Positions 20,837 through 32,083 of a stretch of 64,000 nucleotides of DNA are shown here, piece by piece. Under the pieces are notes generated by a model. The model worked only from the letters and a program-made list of their open reading frames with translations, searched no databases and was not told the origin of the DNA. Position 1 is the first letter of the stretch; every line of letters starts with the position of its first letter. The DNA comes from Paragyromitra xinjiangensis (taxonomy: Eukaryota; Ascomycota; Pezizomycetes; Pezizales; Discinaceae), in assembly GCA_038503065.1 (NCBI GenBank), contig JBCAMK010000011.1, positions 1,116,001-1,180,000 on the forward strand. Direction: 5' to 3'. A program made the position numbers and the translations under genes.

Positions 20837-22573
20837 GCTTTCTAAAAGCACGTTTCACTAGATCTTGTTTCTCAATACAGAACTGATACCATGCATCCCC
20901 CACACACCAGGTAGTCAAAACCCGCCGCTTTCCCACTGCATTACGCTTCTCATACTCATTTTCTTCACCGTCAACAATAGCTTGTGTGGTAAGGGATGCA
21001 ATAATTTCCTTCAAAGGCTTATTGACAGAAACATCAAGAGGTTGTACAAGACTGGTACAGTCAGCAGGAATCATAGACGGTATAATACTTTTTGATCGAA
21101 GCAAGTCCAGAACGATAGGAGTTTTATGAGATTGGCATAAGTCCATAGCAAGCAAGCTAGGAAGACCTTGAAGCGATGGGATAACCCACTGCTCAAGATA
21201 CCGAACCATTAAGCTATCATTCATGTATGCCGTTTCATTAAACTCTACTATCACACCTGGATGGTATTGCTGAGGCTCGTTACCCAATCTTTTGCCTTGC
21301 CCGTGGAAAATGATAAGAGGTGGTACACGATTGACACCATCTGCAAAAATACACAGGACCAAACTTGCTTGCCGTTTATCCCAACCACTAGTGGACTCCT
21401 TGACCCATATTGTTTTTGAACCTATAAAGTCATATGTACGACCACTAAGGTATTCAAATGGGATAGGTGTCTCATCGAGGTTGCAGATATTGCATAAATC
21501 ATAGCGGCCAACAGCTTTCAAGTTGTTAAGCAACTGGATACGGCGAAGAAATGGTGCACCAGGTAAACACTCTGTGTGTGTGGCAGGCAGTTGAGGTAAT
21601 GGCTGAGAATTTCGTCGATTGAATCGTAGCCAGTTGATAACTAGGACCCGATAGTCCTCTGGTACTTTTTGTGCTGTTTTCGTGATACATCGTATGCTTA
21701 TCCGATGCCGCTGAAGGAATTGATGGAACCAGCCATTTGAGAACCGGAATATTGACTCGGTAAGAGGAGAAAAAGGGTATAGCTGGCTGAATATGCGTAA
21801 AGAGTTAACTCGAAACCATCCCAATCGAATTGCATGCCCTTGCTTGCGTTGCTCGAGAAATAGAGTGAACAATCGTTGTTCAACCTCCAGCCATCGACAG
21901 ATCTCAACAGTGTGCAAGCTCTGAATTTTTGAACCTCTCCCGATCTTCTCAATCTCCTCCTGTTGCTTTACCCAATTGCTCACTGTTTTTTGTGGGACCC
22001 GGAACAAAGCAGCAGCTTCTTGCTGAGTTGGAGATTGGAAACCACCAGCAGAACGACTTGGGTCTTTTGCTTTGCTAGTGACAGGTATCTGATGATGCCA
22101 GAGGAATACCAGAACTCGTATCTTCTGTTGCTGACTCCATGATCTTTCAGGACGTCGTATTGGTTTTAGATCACATGCCTTCAGCTGTCGCTCTGCAATT
22201 TTCTTCGGTTTAGGACCACGTTGTTGTCTGTTTTTCTCGCTGGCTGGCAACTGCTGCAGCACTCGCACTCGGGCTTGGGCTTGATTTTCGCTAGTGGACA
22301 TTGTGAGGTCGGTCCTGGCTTGGACTTGGGCTTGAGTGCCAGTGCTGAATTTGGGCTTGGATTATCGATCAGGAAGCTCTGAAGCTCTTGCTGAAGCTGT
22401 AGCTATAGCTCTCGAGCTCCCGAGCTCTCCCAGCTGTCACTTGATTACTAAGCTCCAGTTAGCCATACAGCTTAAGGCTCGGAGATACCGGACTTAGCCA
22501 ATTATCCGAGTAAATACGGTAATCAGCGGAACTGCCAACTACGCTAGTCTTCTATTTTTCAACGCAGGGGCCA

Positions 22574-22753
22574 TTAGAGCGTCGGAGGGGTCAACGAGGC
22601 GGAGGGTATAACGAGGATTGACGTGCTTGGCGGCAACCACCGAAGAACATCAAAATTTCCCTCACTCAGAAATTTGATGTTCTTCGGTGGTTGCCGCCAA
22701 GCCTGCCAAGCCTCGCTATACCCTCCGCCTCGTTGACCCCTCCAACGCTCTAA
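22574..22753. repeat. 180-bp near-perfect hairpin (MITE-like)
   Basis: Two ~85-bp arms pair across a loop of about a dozen bases (ccctcactcag). The outer ends are TTAGAGCGT and ACGCTCTAA; the inner arm contains ttggcggcaaccaccgaaga and its complement, with a handful of mismatches. TTA/TAA at the edges could be a 3-bp target duplication as in PIF/Harbinger elements. It lies ~460 bp upstream of the oxidoreductase gene. Confidence 0.85.
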
Positions 22754-23214
22754 CCCCGAGATAGAAATGCGCAAGACAGTTTTATAGAGTACAAGTACTC
22801 GTGGTCTACCATAAGTACCTGAAAATGTCTTTTGATAGCAATAGCTTTTGATTCGCCCCGCGGCAACGTTTCACAGTTTGGTTGGCCAAACCCATACCCC
22901 TGTTTTCGGGTACTTATTGTAGAGCACGAGTATGATACGCAATGATGGAGGGAAAGAATGAGTATCGGGGACCCGGAACTCCGGGGTATACGTACAAAAG
23001 ACCCGCCATGCCGTATCAGGTTGACAAATAGGAAAATCAATGATACACTTGGCACTATGATATCATTCCCTTCCTAAAACACGTCTTAAGTATATATCTG
23101 TCATCCCAATTCCTTTAAACCCCGCCTTAGCTTCGAAGCGCCGTTCCAAATCAATCCTACCTTTCGCAAACACAATACCAATCAGTAACCGCTAGTAACA
23201 GCACCAAACTCATC

Positions 23215-24416
23215 ATGAAGGAACTCCTCGTCCACCCTGGTCCCAAGACCGAGACTATCAATTCACCGATACCAAAACCTGCTGCTAATCAGCTCGTCAT
23301 CAAGGTTGAAGTGTCTGGCACCAATCCAAAAGACTGGAAGGCGCTGGATTTTATGGGACCCTTTAACCAAGGAGACGATATTGCTGGGATTGTGCACGAA
23401 GTTGGAGAGAATATCACAGAATTTAAGGTAAATCACATCGTACATATCTTGAGAGAACGCCCCAGACTGACCCGTTGATAGCCTGGCGATAGGGTCGCCG
23501 CTTTTCATCAAGTTTTTACGCCTCATGGTAGTTTTGCTGAATATGCAGTTACTTGGGGCCATACTACATTTTTTCTGCCGAAGCAGACTTCCTTTGAAGG
23601 TAATGACAATAATCTTACTCGCCTTAATACAACTATAGACTAATTCAAAACAGAAGCAGCAACTATACCGTAAGCCTCGACACACTGAGCTCCAGTTACC
23701 TACCCAAGGTTAACATGATCTACAGGCTAGCAGCGACGACCTCTGCCTTAGCTCTCTACAAAAACCTCGGCCTCCCCCAACCCTGGACACCCGCACAAAC
23801 TCCTATCCCTCTCATCATCTACGGCGCTTCAACAGCCGTCGGATCCTTCGCTACCAAGCTCGCCAGACTATCCAACATCCACCCAATCATCACAGTTGCC
23901 GGAAAGGGCGAGAAATACGTCTCAAGCCTCATCGACAAGAGCAAAGGCGACGCCATCGTCGACTATCGTAAAGGCGCCGAGGCCGTCGTTCAAGGAATCC
24001 GTGACGCGCTCAAAGCCGCTGGTGCAAGCAGCGTCTCATACGCTTTCGACGCTGTCAGTGAACACGGTAGTTACCAAAGTATCTCCAAGGTGCTTGATCC
24101 CCACGGCAAAATCGCACTCGTGCTCCCTCTCCAGGGTGATTTCAAATTTCCTGATACAACCACACATTCGAGGATGATAGCGGGCGATGTGCATAAAGAG
24201 GCGGATGAACTTGGGGCCAAGGATTTCGGGCATGTGTTCTTCAGGTACTTTGCGTATGGGTTGCAGCAGGGGATTTTCTCTGGACATCCTTATGAGGTTG
24301 TGCCTGGTGGGTTGGGAGGGGTGGAGAAGGCTTTGAAGGATCTTAAGGATGGTAAGGCGAGTGCGGTTAAATATGTTGTTCGTATTGCGGAGACAGAAGG
24401 TGTTGGTAGAGATTAA
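23215..24416 (+). CDS. MDR-superfamily (zinc-dehydrogenase/quinone-reductase-like) oxidoreductase
   Basis: Four exons: 23215-23427, 23482-23599, 23654-23669 and 23726-24416, giving 345 residues in frame. Exon 3 is only 16 nt. The N-terminal GroES-like domain shows KVEVSGTNPKDWKALD, GDDIAGIVHEVGENITEF and PGDRVAAFHQ. The Rossmann part has YGASTAVGSFATKLAR, VAGKGEKYV, the DYR motif and YAFDAVSEHG. The catalytic-zinc ligands of true alcohol dehydrogenases are not evident, so a trans-enoyl-reductase or quinone-oxidoreductase type NADPH enzyme is more likely. This group is common in fungal secondary metabolism, but no synthase gene lies nearby, so the substrate is unknown. Its 5' end was duplicated at 18.1-18.45 kb. 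Confidence 0.9.
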
Positions 24417-26797
24417 AGTTCTTAGGCGAAAATTTGTAGCGAATTTTCGCAGGGAGTAGTAAGCAATTGATGTGCTAGATGCGTGTATGAAATATCAATC
24501 AATCAATCAAATCAATCAAGCAATTGATATGTATGTAGTTTTTGCGAGTGATACACTGTGAGTAAAAGTACTTTTCCATCCCCCCTACTTCATTAGGCAC
24601 ATACATCCACGCGAACTCAGATTTATGGAAAAGAGTTGAAAAATCTTAGTCGACTAAATCTGCCGGTTCTAGGCCCAGCTCCATTTTCGGGAGACCTAAC
24701 TATAACTTATAACCCACATGTATTAAAATTAATATTACATTCACATGGAGCCGGAGAAAGAGTAATAGAAAACATCCAGACAGTTAAGCAAGAAGACGAG
24801 AGTGGAGACCAGGCATGAGGGTATGATCTGTGAAGAAATAGCTTCCCTCAACGTAGACAAGACTACATGTAAGTTACAATTACATTCGAGTTCATCGAGT
24901 ATATACAGCAACTTACTACCCAGTAACTTCCTCTCAATTCACTAATCTTGTGTATCTTACGAGGGTTGACATATAAATTAATCTACGCAGCCCATGTAGC
25001 AGTTACAAAAAATTAATGCTTGTACAGACCCTGAAATCTTCACTAGACAGCCAGCCCGAAGAATCCTGGAGCATGGATTCGGGTCCATTAAGTATCTCCC
25101 AGACTGGTAAGACATGCAGATTTGGATACCGCCTAATTAAGATGTAATCAAGGATTCCCGTTCTGAATGAACACCTTGACCACCAGCTGCTTGTGGGCTT
25201 GGGCAAAGGTCCGAGACAGTTCGCTCCCTCAGCTACCTAGAGCCCAGCCACTAAGAGAATGCTGGTGACATACTGCCGAGTGAGGTCGCGTGATCAAGAA
25301 TTACTACGCGGTCAAGGATAGTACAGGCAAATTTTCGATTGACAGTCCTATAACGTCGCCAACCGATCCAAAAGGCCTTTACTTCAGTTGATACCAGCAA
25401 AGTGTGTTTTAGGAGTAGTCGGCAGAGTAATGACAAGCGGCAATAACAGCATTGGTCGTTGAGTGAAGTGTATCCTGCAACCTTGCCCAAGCTTACGGTA
25501 GCTAAGAGCTGTGGTGGAACTAGCCTAAAAGACGATCGCCAAGCCACATTCTGCAACCTCATTAGATCCCCCTCCTCAAATTCGGGCAAGCAAGTTTTCC
25601 CAAACGAATTCCGATTTTTACCGCCCCATCAGTAATCGTTAAACCCTTGGCGGCGGGATAGAGAACCCATGACTTGGGTTATCAACGCTTTGACCGTGCC
25701 TACGAAAGGGGACACGCCCCCAAATTTCAATTGTACTGCAACACAACTCCCTTCGCCCCACCACCCCCACCACCTTTCAACGCCAGCAGTGAACCAACAG
25801 AGGAATATTCTTTGCCCCAACACATAGATACCACAACCAGCAAGCGGGTCATTGTAAGCATCGATAGGAATATCCTTCTTAACGATTACAAACTGCAAAT
25901 GCTGACCGCCATCCTTGTTAAGATCGAATCTAATGAAGGTAGTGAATTAGATCTAGCGTCTCATCACACACACGAACTAAAGCAGCTATTCGGACTTCGA
26001 ATGACAGCGAGGCTCATTGGATAGATATCACGGTCACAATCGAGATTTATCGAGATGGATATTTAATTAAGCCTGGAAATCTATTCTCATTCTCATGTCA
26101 TCTCTAAACTAGAATAGCACACCAGAGTACTACTCACATTGCAAAAGATACTTCAAAGTAAGTGAGAGAAGGCGGCAAGTGCTATATACCGGAACAATAC
26201 ACATCATCCCAACTCCTCTTTTAACCGCAGGCAGCTAATAATCATATCCCGGAATAGGGGTACCCAAATCTCAGCAAACACTATTGAAAGCTTCAATCTT
26301 ACCGTCAACGGCCGTTACTTTGCGCGTCAAACCGTTAGATAGACTATCTTGATCGGTACCCCAGTTCCTTCTGTCTATTCAGAAAACTGAGAGTAATGCT
26401 CATCACAATCTTACATGGCTGGATGACGCAAGCTCCATTTTCGTGGAATCGTTCGAAAACAGCAGCTGTATACTATTTGGACCTGGCACTATATATTGAT
26501 TTCTTTGTCGTGAGATATAGGTGAAAGTGCACCATGATAGTACATAGCTAGATCTATTTATCCGCACGTAGCTAGAAGCAAAATTCTTCCTCGTGGGCAA
26601 CCGAGTGATAGCCAGTGCATTGAATTCCATGTGGTCAGCCGCGCCCCAGAAAAGTAGGTCTTGACTATAGAATGCCTAGGTCGAGCTCCAAACAGCTCCA
26701 GCACCCAACATGCCCGCAATCCAACTTACGAAACATCCTCATGAACGTTCCCTCAGGGAACCCATGCTATGGCCGAGTGCTAGGCTATGAAGTAGAA
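24417..26797. other. Intergenic region without recognised gene
   Basis: 2.4 kb holding only short scattered frames. An (ATCA)n microsatellite lies at about 24492-24520. The Pro-rich frame near 25674-26024 has no recognisable domain or splice context and I do not accept it. Confidence 0.5.
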
Positions 26798-26808
26798 CCA
26801 ATCACGTG
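26798..26808 (+). promoter_or_regulatory. Adjacent CCAAT box and CACGTG E-box upstream of the Yos9 homologue
   Basis: CCAAT (26798-26802) directly abuts CACGTG (26803-26808), about 345 bp before the start codon. CCAAT binds the HAP/CBF complex and CACGTG binds bHLH factors in fungi. The spacing makes a promoter role plausible; it is not proven by sequence alone. Confidence 0.45.
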
Positions 26809-27152
26809 ACCCTGCCCATTTCCCCAGCCAAATTCTCGGATTTATTTAGCAACAAAAGTCAGCCTCAGTGATCAAACTCTACCGTGCATCATGCCAGCTG
26901 TTATGGTATCACCACGTTCCCTCAGTCGGACGGGATATTCCGAAGCGGCCCTGACAGGCCAATCTGAAACTTGGCCTCAATCAGGAGCCGCAAGCCTCCG
27001 GCGCAACAAGACAGATTTCCACTCTTTGAGATCCCACCCCATCCCCAACCATTCTACAGCTACCCCATCACCCTACCTCAAAAACAAAAAATAGAATTAC
27101 GAATTACCACCCCGGGTTCTTCCCCGATCAGCTATTAAAAAAAATCCCACTG

Positions 27153-28573
27153 ATGGTGCGAAGCGCTCTCGTGCTGCTCGTAGCCGCTTCCGCGGCGAGT
27201 GTCCATGGTTTATTCAGTGTCCACGATGACCTCTTAGCATTCCCGCAGGTAGCCTTTCCCCCCCCACAAACCCGATCTCCTACAATGACTAAGTCTACAG
27301 TACGAAATCCAATTCCCCCCAGACCCAGTATCGGAAGCCGAAGCCTCCGCGCGACTCTCGCCAGCACCTACACCGTCGTCCTTCGGCGCCTCGGCAACCT
27401 CAACAGACTCGATCGGGAAAGAAGAGGAGTCGTATGAAGCACTTTGGCTCAGCGGCCATCGCTATCTTTGCTCGGTCCCGGTTGTCAAGCCCCCGCCGGC
27501 TCTGAACGCGACGGAAAAGGAGCTTAGTCGTGCTGCTGAGGAAAAGGAGCTGGCGAGGGCTACTACGAGGGGGTGGGAATTGTTGAGTGAGCTTGAGGGG
27601 GATTGTCTGTATTTTGTGTCTGGATGGTGGTCCTATTCTTATTGTCATAACCGTGAGGTACGGCAGTTCCACCAGAAGACGCCGCAGGGTGGGGCGGCGA
27701 TTCCGTGGCCGCCTATGGAGGACCCGGGGACTCCGTCATATGTGTTGGGTCAAGTGAGTCCTGAGAAGAGAGCCAGGTCCGAGAAACAGAGGGTGAAAGG
27801 TTCGTCAAAGGGAGAAGGAACAGAACTACAAGCGACAGGGGAGTTGAGGTTTCTAGTTCAGAAGCTAGGAGGAGGGACAACTTGTGATTTAACGAGGAAA
27901 GAGAGGAAGATTGAGATCCAGGTTAGTTTTCTACTATCTAAGTTGTGGAGGTTATGTTTGCTTCAGAATCCATCTCCCGTCCCGTGTACTCTCTTCCCAT
28001 GTCACGTGAGCTAACGCTATATAGTTCCACTGCAACGCTGCGGGCACTGACCGGATTGGCTGGATAAAAGAGGTCTCGATATGTTGCTATCTAATGGTTG
28101 TCTACACGCCACGTCTTTGCGACGATGTTGCCTTCCTCCCACCACGTGAAGACCGGGCGAATGGTGTTCAGTGCAGAGAGATTATGGATTCAAAGTCTAT
28201 GGATGAGTTCTACATGCAGAAGGCAAAATCCGAACAAGCTGATGCGTTGGAGATGCTCCGGGAGGCTGCGAGGACGGCGGCATTGAGGCTTGCTGCGGAT
28301 GAAGGATTAGGTGCGGGGGTTGCGGTGGGCGGGAAGAAGGTGAAGTCGGGGGACAAGAAAACTGATGGGAAGAAAGGTGGGAAGAAGGTGGAGGTGGGTG
28401 GGAAGAAGGTTGAGGTGAAGAAGAATGTGGAGAAGGGGGATAGGAGATCGGAGCAGATTGTGTTTGTGAAGGAGGCTGTGTTTGATGATAGGATTAAGGA
28501 TGAAGAGCCGGAAGAGGAGGAGGAGGATGACGATGAGGATGAAGGTGAGTGGATTTTGCATCAAGAGCTGTGA
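27153..28573 (+). CDS. yos9: Yos9/OS-9 family ER lectin (MRH domain)
   Basis: Three exons: 27153-27248, 27301-27921 and 28025-28573, giving 421 residues. A signal peptide is evident (MVRSALVLLVAASAASVHG), followed by the family's LFSVHDDLLAFPQYEI start. The mannose-6-phosphate receptor homology domain spans about residues 100-285, with HRYLCSVPVV, the core GDCLYF and GWWSYSYCHN, then TCDLTRKERKIEIQFHC and YTPRLCDDVAF with paired cysteines. The tail is Lys/Gly-rich then acidic, ending in HQEL, which may act as an HDEL-type ER-retrieval signal. Family role: reads trimmed N-glycans on misfolded glycoproteins and delivers them to the Hrd1 complex for ER-associated degradation. The acidic/basic repeat tail is longer in low complexity than the rest of the protein. 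Confidence 0.93.
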
Positions 28574-30364
28574 ACGAGTATTGGATGGGCTGCCACTTTT
28601 ATTTTATTTTCTTTGCTTCTTTTAGTATTGCAGCGCTTTTGCTCTCGGTTTGAGAATATGGGTTTGTACAATAGAATAGGGTAGGGGGATAGGTTCGATG
28701 TCGTTGCGGAAACAATGGCATTTGAAAATGCTGGCAGTAGGTATGCATCAGAATGCAATTGGAGAAATGATCATGTGACCGGAATAAGACACGAACACCA
28801 TGCATGAGCACGTGAGATATATATCCCTCGTGTTGTAAAGTATTCGGGTAATTTGAAGTGATGGCACAAATGCGGATACGAAGCTGATGCGTGGGTCACT
28901 GTATTTAAAGCACTCGACAGTAGGTAGAGTAAATTATCATGAAACCCGGAGTTTGACTAAACGAGGGATGATCAAACAAGGATGATCACAACGAAGATCG
29001 CACAACGCGGTGCGACGTTTCGATGGGGTGTCGGATCTTAATGCGAATCAGATGTGGGGGAGCAATATCAATGCCGGAACCAAGCGAGCGTCACGGGCCT
29101 GCATATCAAACGTCGGGATTGTCGACGAGAGATAACAGGCCAAATCAGAACCGTTTTCTTTCCGTTTCGTGAATTACTGGCCTTCTTCTACTATTATTTC
29201 TCGCTCAGTCGGTGGACATCGATCGCAGTCGTTTCCCCAGGTTTCTTTTAGCAGTCCATCTCTGAACGTATTAAAATAGAATCAAAACGGACTCTATTTC
29301 ACTTGGGTGAGAGATTTTGAGTGATTCCCGTGCGAATAAGATCTTTGTGATACCGAAGGACGCATAGAAGGTGAAAGGATGGATGTAACTGCCGGGATCG
29401 GGATCTTTTCTTTCGCTTTTCTGTTGTATTCGCCTGTAATGCTGGCGTTTCATGTTTCAAAAAATCTTGCATATACATTGGTTTTTTCTGTGGGGCATCC
29501 TATGGGGTAGCGTTGGGGCCTGGATATTTACATGTACGTACTTGCTTTAGCCTACACGTTGGTCGATGTGCTGTGTGTCGCATGAACAATGTTCATCTCC
29601 GCTTCGTTTCGAGATACGTTGTAGAGGTGATTGTTTTTTTATTTTATTTTATTTTCTTTGTTTCTTTTTTTTTTTCCTTTTTCATTTCCTTTTTCCGTTT
29701 TTGATTTCTGGCGGGAGATTGTGGAGTGGATGGCGATATTGTTAAGTTTAAGAAGTTGGTGGAGGCGAGGAGCATACTGAGCTGAATTGGTTTATTGATG
29801 TCAGGCGGTGGGGTGGGTGGATGGGCATGGTTGTCTTGTTCTGTATCGATTCTTTCTTTCTCCCCACAAAGCACGAGCAGAACTTGGAAGCTTGTTACTC
29901 CAGAGACTAGGCAGAGAATGGCATCGTCAATTCGAGTTTACCTAGCGCCATTACTACGACTGCGTGCAATCACTCAATCAACCATGGATTCCTTTTCTTT
30001 TTCTCCCAACCCGAGTCTTTTCAACGTCAAGTCCCCAATCTCAAGGACACCCTTACACCAGCACGAGCACGAACACGAACGAACTCCACCACCACCCCTC
30101 CTCCTCTCGCTCTCCAGGCTTCGCCTGCTGCCCCTCCCTCGGAATTCTCCTCCCCCCCCCCACACATACTCACTCCCTCAGAACAGAGTACTCTCTCACA
30201 CCCCTCCACACACCTCTCCCCTAGTACCTCGCCTCCTTCCACACACCCTCCCCTCCTTAGCTGTGGTCACAATAATTCTCACCCACCCCCTCCCACACTA
30301 GGCAATAATTGTTTTCTCCGCCAACCTCCTCCTCCCCCCCTCCCCCCCATCCACTCACCGCGCG
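28574..30364. other. Intergenic and probable 5' leader of the PP2C gene
   Basis: 1.8 kb. A T-rich run occupies about 29630-29700. From 29919 a frame reads MASSIRVYLAPLLRLRAITQ, which looks like a mitochondrial presequence. It is in the same frame as the PP2C CDS but is separated from it by a stop at 30299-30301, which an intron (for example 30222-30301) could remove. C-rich low complexity follows at 30030-30350. Confidence 0.45.
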
Positions 30365-32083
30365 ATGATGCGAGTGTCATGCAGCAGCAGCTCCTGCTGC
30401 TGCTCATTGCGTTCACGCCTTATGGCTCAAGGCTTTCGCAGCCTCCCTCCAGCAGCAATGCGTGGCCTATCCTCAACGGCTTCGTGCACGCTTCGAGCTT
30501 CCGAGCATTGTAACGATGAATGGACGAGATCAAATCCACCAGTGATAACAGACCCTTTAGACAGGGCTTCCTCGGACAGCTCAGGGGAAACAGTAGCACA
30601 GCACCCGCAATCACACCCGCGAGGTAATATAATACTGTCTACCGCCCTCTCCAAGCTCTCTCTTTCCCCTTCCCTCCTTCCCTCCTCCCCCCCATCTATT
30701 ACTTCATCCTGGTTTTCATCTTCAGCTTCTTTCATGTCTCCCTCTATTGCAAACCCTCTTTTTCCTTCGCCCACGCCTGTGAGGTCTTTCTCTACCATGG
30801 GCATGAAGAGTGATCGTTACAACATCTTGCCACAGGCAAACAGCAGTATCGTCCATCCTGCTACTGCCACTGCTGCCACTGCATCGAATGCCCAACGCTT
30901 CACATACCACGTATCCGCGTCCTTCGCCGCCAAACAGAAACGATTTAGTCCTACTACCAATGTCTTCAATTTCAACCCCTACAACCGAGTTCAGGATTCA
31001 GCACGGAGGAAATCACGGCCTGACGCGGGCCAGGATGCATTTTTCGTGTCTAGGATAAATGACAGTGGTGCCGTGGCAGCGGGAGTGGTAGGAAATGCCT
31101 ATTCTTGGATCCAGTTTACCCATGCTAATAGCAGGAAATTATAGGCAGACGGCGTTGGTGGATATGCAGAGTCTGGGATAGATTCTGCGGATTTCTCACA
31201 TACATTCTGCGAACGGATGGCGACGGCCGCGTATCAAGCGTCTCCAGATACCATCAACGCGAAGCAGTTGATCGAAACTGGGTATAGGCGGATACTGGAC
31301 GAGGATCAGATCGCCGGCGGTGCAAGCACTGCATGTGTGGGGGTTGCAAAACCAGATGGTCAGCTAAATGTTGCAAAGTAAGATCTCTCGTCACGAGTTG
31401 CGTTTTCTTCTCCGCGGACCCGGCTTACGTGGGATCTTCCGTGTCTGGTAGCCTTGGGGATTCCGGATTTTTAATTATCCGACAAGGCAGGGTTCACTAC
31501 GCCTCAGCCCCACAAACCCATGACTTCAATACGCCCTACCAGCTTGCTATGATTCCTAAGAAACTCCTCGCACAAGCGCGTCAATTCGGCGGAGGCCCTT
31601 GCTCGGATGACCCGAACGATGCATATGTATCTACGCACCTTCTCCGACACGGTGACGTCGTCATCTTTGCGACGGATGGTGTTTGGGATAACTTGTCGAG
31701 CCAAGATGTGCTCCGGATAGTATCGGATGAGATGGTGACAGGGAAGGGATGGAGTAATACTGCTGATGGGATCCAGCCGAGCGCCCATTTGGACACCGTA
31801 GCTGCGAGTTCGGAAGGGAGCGGGATTCAGACAGCAGTAGCGAAGGCAGTTGCGGGAAGGGCAAAGAGCGCGAGCATCAATACGAAGTTTGATGGTCCTT
31901 TCGCGAGGGAAGTACAAAGGCTGTTTCCGGGGGAGAATTACCATGGTGGGAAAAAAGATGATGTTTGTGTTGTATGCATGGTTGTTGTCGAGGTTAGTAT
32001 TCCCTATCCGCTAACTATATCCGTGTAAGAAGAATGCTGACGTTACTGGGCAGGCAAAGGGTTCGACAACTCCAAAATTGTAA
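30365..32083 (+). CDS. Ptc7-like PP2C protein phosphatase
   Basis: Exons 30365-31087, 31145-31377, 31452-31992 and 32054-32083 join in frame to 508 residues. The first ~170 residues are Ser/Pro-rich low complexity. The catalytic part begins FTYHVSASFAAKQKRF and includes RPDAGQDAFFVS, VADGVGGYAESG, GGASTACVG, LGDSGFLIIRQG, FATDGVWDNLS and GKKDDVCVVCMVV. The aspartates that bind the two metal ions in PP2C enzymes are present (DAFF, ADGVGG, TDGVWDN, KKDD). Fungal Ptc7 is a mitochondrial Ser/Thr phosphatase acting, among other things, on the coenzyme Q synthesis complex. The start is uncertain: an upstream presequence-like segment at 29919 may be spliced to it. Confidence 0.88.

Larger units (their letters stand above)
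18861..22301 (-). pseudogene. Pogo-type transposase split by a 1795-bp insertion
   Basis: The frame runs from ATG at 22301 down to 20835, then continues from 19037 to a stop at 18861; without the insertion it is 548 codons. The N-terminal third has a helix-turn-helix (EAAALFRVPQKTVSNWV) and a CENP-B-like second one (FSNGWFHQFLQRHRIS). The DDE_1 core shows CNLDETPI, LLAMDLCQSHKT and LVQPLDVSVN, which supply the three acidic residues of the Pogo family. The part beyond the insertion (GLSLPIDRSADNEL, FAGLSIGEWRRD) fits the usual C-terminal tail. As it stands the protein runs ~25 codons into the insertion and stops at a TAG near 20760, so it lacks its natural tail but retains the core. Confidence 0.9.
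18677..22521 (-). mobile_element. Fot1/Pogo-type DNA transposon with TA duplication
   Basis: Element 18679-22519. The ends are inverted copies of CCGTATTTACTYGGATAATT continuing to ...CCGGTATYTCCGAG, about 42 bp with two mismatches, flanked on both sides by TA. It carries a single transposase on the minus strand. Without its 1795-bp insertion the element would be about 2.04 kb, the usual size of Fot1-like elements. Confidence 0.92.

Noticed and set aside
25674..26024. 116-codon frame with a Pro run
   Set aside because: No domain, no homologue recognised, no supporting splice or promoter pattern.
29795..30301. 168-codon frame upstream of the PP2C phosphatase as a separate gene
   Set aside because: Same reading frame as the phosphatase and begins with a presequence-like segment; more likely leader or an extra 5' exon than its own gene.
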